From: Pseudomonadota bacterium
Lineage (GTDB): Bacteria; Pseudomonadota; Gammaproteobacteria; Xanthomonadales; Xanthomonadaceae
DNA: 21,491 nucleotides
NCBI GenBank assembly: GCA_023388955.1
Contig: JAEWFH010000125.1
Coordinates: forward strand, 1 to 21,491
Direction of reading: 5' to 3'
Positions 19,596 through 21,491 of this stretch are shown piece after piece (position 1 is the first letter of the stretch; every line of letters starts with the position of its first letter). Made by a program: the position numbers and the translations under genes. The notes under the pieces are model-generated. The model saw nothing but the letters and a program-made list of their open reading frames with translations. It made no database searches and was not told the DNA's origin.

Positions 19596-19609
19596 CATGT
19601 GCTCACATG
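19596..19609. promoter_or_regulatory. Perfect 6-2-6 palindrome ahead of the oxidoreductase gene
   Basis: CATGTG at 19596-19601 and CACATG at 19604-19609 are perfect reverse complements with a two-base centre, 36 bases before the ATG at 19645. This is the size and position of a repressor or activator site, but a single copy could be chance. Confidence 0.3.
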
Positions 19610-19644
19610 GGCCGGATGACATCGGGGTATCCAGGGGGAAGGCG

Positions 19645-20277
19645 ATGAACCTGCTGCACGTGGGCAGTACCGGGCTGGTGGGCCGCCACCTGCTGGAGCA
19701 GGCGCTGGCGGACGATCGGGTGCGCTCCGTGGTCGCCCCGGTACGCCGGGCGCTTCCGCAGCGTCATCGCAAGTTGCTGGCGCCGGTGATCCACTTCAAC
19801 GCGCTGCCCGCCGATGCGCCGTGGTGGCGGGCCGATGCGGTGGTCTGCACGCTCGGCACGACGATGCAGAAGGCGGGTTCGAAGGACCGCTTCCGGCTGG
19901 TCGACCACGAGTACCCGCTGGAGGTCGCACAGCTGGCGCGCACGCATGGCGCGCGGGTGTTCGTGCTCAATTCGGCGATCGGGGCCGACCCCGGCTCGGC
20001 GATCTTCTACAACCGGGTGAAGGGGGAGCTGGAGCGCGACCTGGAGGCGCTGGGCTTCGACTCGCTGACCTTCGTGCGGCCCGGCCTGATCGGAGGCGAG
20101 CGCGACGTCCCGCGTCCGCGGGAGGAGCGGGCGGCCCGGCTGCTGCGGGCCCTGGGGCCTGTGGTGCCGCGCCGCTGGCGGATCAATCCGGCGCAGAAGA
20201 TCGCCGCGCGGATGCTGGAGGCGGCGCTGGAGGCAAGGCACGGGACGCACGTGGTGCGCTCGACCGAGCTGGTGTGA
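19645..20277 (+). CDS. NAD(P)-binding Rossmann-fold protein (HTATIP2/NAD-dependent epimerase-like)
   Basis: The 210-residue protein starts with a nucleotide-binding turn, GSTGLVG at 7-13, continues with VVCTLGTT (66-73), VLNSAIGAD (107-115) and a YNRVK active-site pair (Tyr122, Lys126), then RPGLIGGER. This is the short atypical short-chain-dehydrogenase layout of the HTATIP2/TIP30-like group. It probably binds NADP(H); the reaction is unknown. I chose ATG 19645 because AGGGGGAAGG at 19633-19642 is an excellent ribosome binding site. The frame is open further upstream, but the N-terminus there has no family match. Confidence 0.86.
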   Translation: MNLLHVGSTGLVGRHLLEQALADDRVRSVVAPVRRALPQRHRKLLAPVIHFNALPADAPWWRADAVVCTLGTTMQKAGSKDRFRLVDHEYPLEVAQLARTHGARVFVLNSAIGADPGSAIFYNRVKGELERDLEALGFDSLTFVRPGLIGGERDVPRPREERAARLLRALGPVVPRRWRINPAQKIAARMLEAALEARHGTHVVRSTELV

Positions 20278-20279
20278 CG

Positions 20280-20313
20280 GCAACGCGCCTGTGTGCGGAT
20301 ACCGGCGCGTTGC
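20280..20313 (+). terminator. Ten-pair hairpin after the oxidoreductase gene
   Basis: GCAACGCGCC at 20280-20289 pairs perfectly with GGCGCGTTGC at 20304-20313 across a 14-base loop, two bases after the stop codon. There is no T-run, so it may be a factor-dependent terminator or an mRNA 3' stabiliser. Confidence 0.5.
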
Positions 20314-20383
20314 GCCAGGAAGGCTGACCGGCCAGCTGGCGTTCCGTTCAGCTTGCTATGCTGGCGCGCTTCGAGGAGACCCA

Positions 20384-20422
20384 ATGAGCCGGTTGCCACG
20401 CTGGCGGCGGGTGCGTGCCTGA
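20384..20422 (+). CDS. Putative 12-residue arginine-rich leader peptide ahead of the drug exporter
   Basis: ATG at 20384 follows GAGGAG (20373-20378), the best ribosome binding site in this region, and encodes MSRLPRWRRVRA, five of twelve residues being Arg. Its TGA (20420-20422) overlaps the exporter's ATG (20422) in the sequence TGATG. The exporter itself has no comparable ribosome binding site, so its translation is probably coupled to, or controlled by, this short ORF. Confidence 0.5.
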   Translation: MSRLPRWRRVRA

Positions 20423-21491
20423 TGTCCGCATCCCCGGCCACGCCTCCCCCCGCGATCCCGACCCGCCGCCTGGCCCTGCTTCTGGCGGGGCTGTCGATGT
20501 TTGGTCCGTTCACCATCGACACCATCTTCCCGGCGTTCCCGGCGATGGGCGCCGAGCTGGGCGCGGACAAGCTGGCGATGCAGCAGACCATCAGTTTCTA
20601 CCTGGTGGCATACGCGGTGATGAGCATCGTCCACGGTCCGCTGTCGGACGCGTTCGGACGCCGGCGGGTGATCCTGGGCGGGCTGGTGGTGTTCATCCTG
20701 GCCTCGGCGGGCTGTGCGCTGTCGGACGAGCTGGGCACGCTGCTGCTGTTCCGGGTGTTGCAGGGGCTGAGCGCGGGCGTGGGCCTGATCGTAGGGCGTG
20801 CCGTCATCCGCGACGTGCTCGAGGGGCCAGCGGCGCAACGGCTGATGAGCCAGGTCTCGATGATCTTCGGCGTCGCGCCGGCGATCGCGCCGATCATCGG
20901 TGGTTGGCTGATCGGCTGGGGCCACTGGACGCTGATTTTCTGGTTCCTGGTGGCGTTTTCGTCGCTGGTGCTGGTGGCCATCTGGCGCGGCCTGCCGGAA
21001 ACCCTGCCTCCGCTGGAGCGTTCCAGCCTGTCGCCGCGCGCGCTGTGGGTCGACTACCGGATGATCGCGTTCAACCCGCACTTCCAGCGCCTGGCGGCCG
21101 CGGCGGCATTCAACTTCGGCGCGCTGTTCCTGTTCATCGCCTCCGCGCCGGCGTTCGTGCTCGACCTGCTGCAGTTCCGCGGCCAGCCGCTGGACGAGCA
21201 GGACTTCGCCTGGTTCTTCGTACCGATGATCGGCGGGATGATGCTGGGCGCCTGGCTGTCGGGGCGGATGGCCGGGCACGTGGATCCGTTCCGGCAGGTC
21301 GCGCTGGGCTTCGCCGTGTCGGCGGCTGCGATGGCGCTGGGCCTGGGCTACAACCTCGCCGTCGACGCCCCGCAGGTGCCGTGGGCGGTGGTGCCGGTGG
21401 CGATGAACTCCTTCGGCATCGCGCTGGTGTTCCCGATCCTGACGCTGATGATCCTCGACCTGTTCCCGCGTCACCGTGGCGCGGCCTCGTC
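20422..21491 (+). CDS. Bcr/CflA-type MFS multidrug exporter (3' end outside the window)
   Basis: Translating from ATG 20422 gives 356 codons with no stop before the window ends, so the gene is cut by the edge. The protein begins MSASPATPPPAIPTRR, then helix 1 LALLLAGLSMFGPFTIDTI, MFS motif A as GPLSDAFGRRRVILGG after helix 2, and RVLQGLSAGVG and RAVIRDV in helices 4 and 5, all typical of the Bcr/CflA drug:H+ antiporters. About eleven hydrophobic segments are present. The substrate is not predictable. It starts within the stop codon of a short leader ORF and lacks a good ribosome binding site of its own. Confidence 0.92.
   Translation, partial: MSASPATPPPAIPTRRLALLLAGLSMFGPFTIDTIFPAFPAMGAELGADKLAMQQTISFYLVAYAVMSIVHGPLSDAFGRRRVILGGLVVFILASAGCALSDELGTLLLFRVLQGLSAGVGLIVGRAVIRDVLEGPAAQRLMSQVSMIFGVAPAIAPIIGGWLIGWGHWTLIFWFLVAFSSLVLVAIWRGLPETLPPLERSSLSPRALWVDYRMIAFNPHFQRLAAAAAFNFGALFLFIASAPAFVLDLLQFRGQPLDEQDFAWFFVPMIGGMMLGAWLSGRMAGHVDPFRQVALGFAVSAAAMALGLGYNLAVDAPQVPWAVVPVAMNSFGIALVFPILTLMILDLFPRHRGAAS

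Overview
The window is G+C-rich chromosomal DNA with dense, mostly single-copy genes. Gene order (hfq-hflX-hflK-hflC-DUF2065 ... purA) and protein sequences (HflX, PurA and GcvP read most like Xanthomonas-type proteins) suggest a gammaproteobacterium of the Xanthomonadaceae/Lysobacteraceae (Lysobacter, Luteimonas, Pseudoxanthomonas, Xanthomonas group). This is inferred from recognition, not from a search. I see no tRNA, rRNA, CRISPR array, integrase or transposase.

Layout. Bases 49-3879 are a co-directional housekeeping block: hfq (RNA chaperone), hflX (ribosome-associated GTPase), hflK and hflC (membrane complex that modulates FtsH, coupled by a 4-base ATGA overlap) and a 64-residue DUF2065 membrane protein. 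In enterobacteria purA follows directly. Here a two-gene minus-strand cassette lies between them (6353-3914): a serine-lipase-fold protein with a proline-rich N-terminus and a long helical C-terminal tail, followed 16 bases later by an ankyrin-repeat protein with a lipoprotein-like signal. It looks like a toxin/effector plus immunity pair and is the best candidate here for an undescribed system. purA follows behind a strong hairpin, then a MASE2-GGDEF diguanylate cyclase, a MATE exporter and an orphan PAS histidine kinase.

The kinase converges on gcvP (minus, 14587-11627) over a long perfect inverted repeat. gcvP has a clear tandem glycine riboswitch in its leader, so glycine should control its own breakdown enzyme. 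Its coding sequence also carries, in frame, a copy of a palindromic repeat of the kind usually found between genes in this group of bacteria. Beyond it are a glycine-zipper protein (minus), a TauE/SafE-type permease, a YgiD-type extradiol dioxygenase behind two overlapping alternative hairpins, an alpha/beta hydrolase whose 3' end overlaps the dioxygenase gene antisense by 97 bases, a small acidic protein, a divergent cation-diffusion-facilitator protein, a Rossmann-fold NAD(P)-binding protein, and the first 356 codons of a Bcr/CflA-type drug exporter preceded by a 12-codon arginine-rich leader ORF with a strong ribosome binding site.

The only stretch above 300 bases without a protein gene is 14588-14908. 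It holds the gcvP leader, riboswitch and -10 box, and the terminator of the neighbouring gene.
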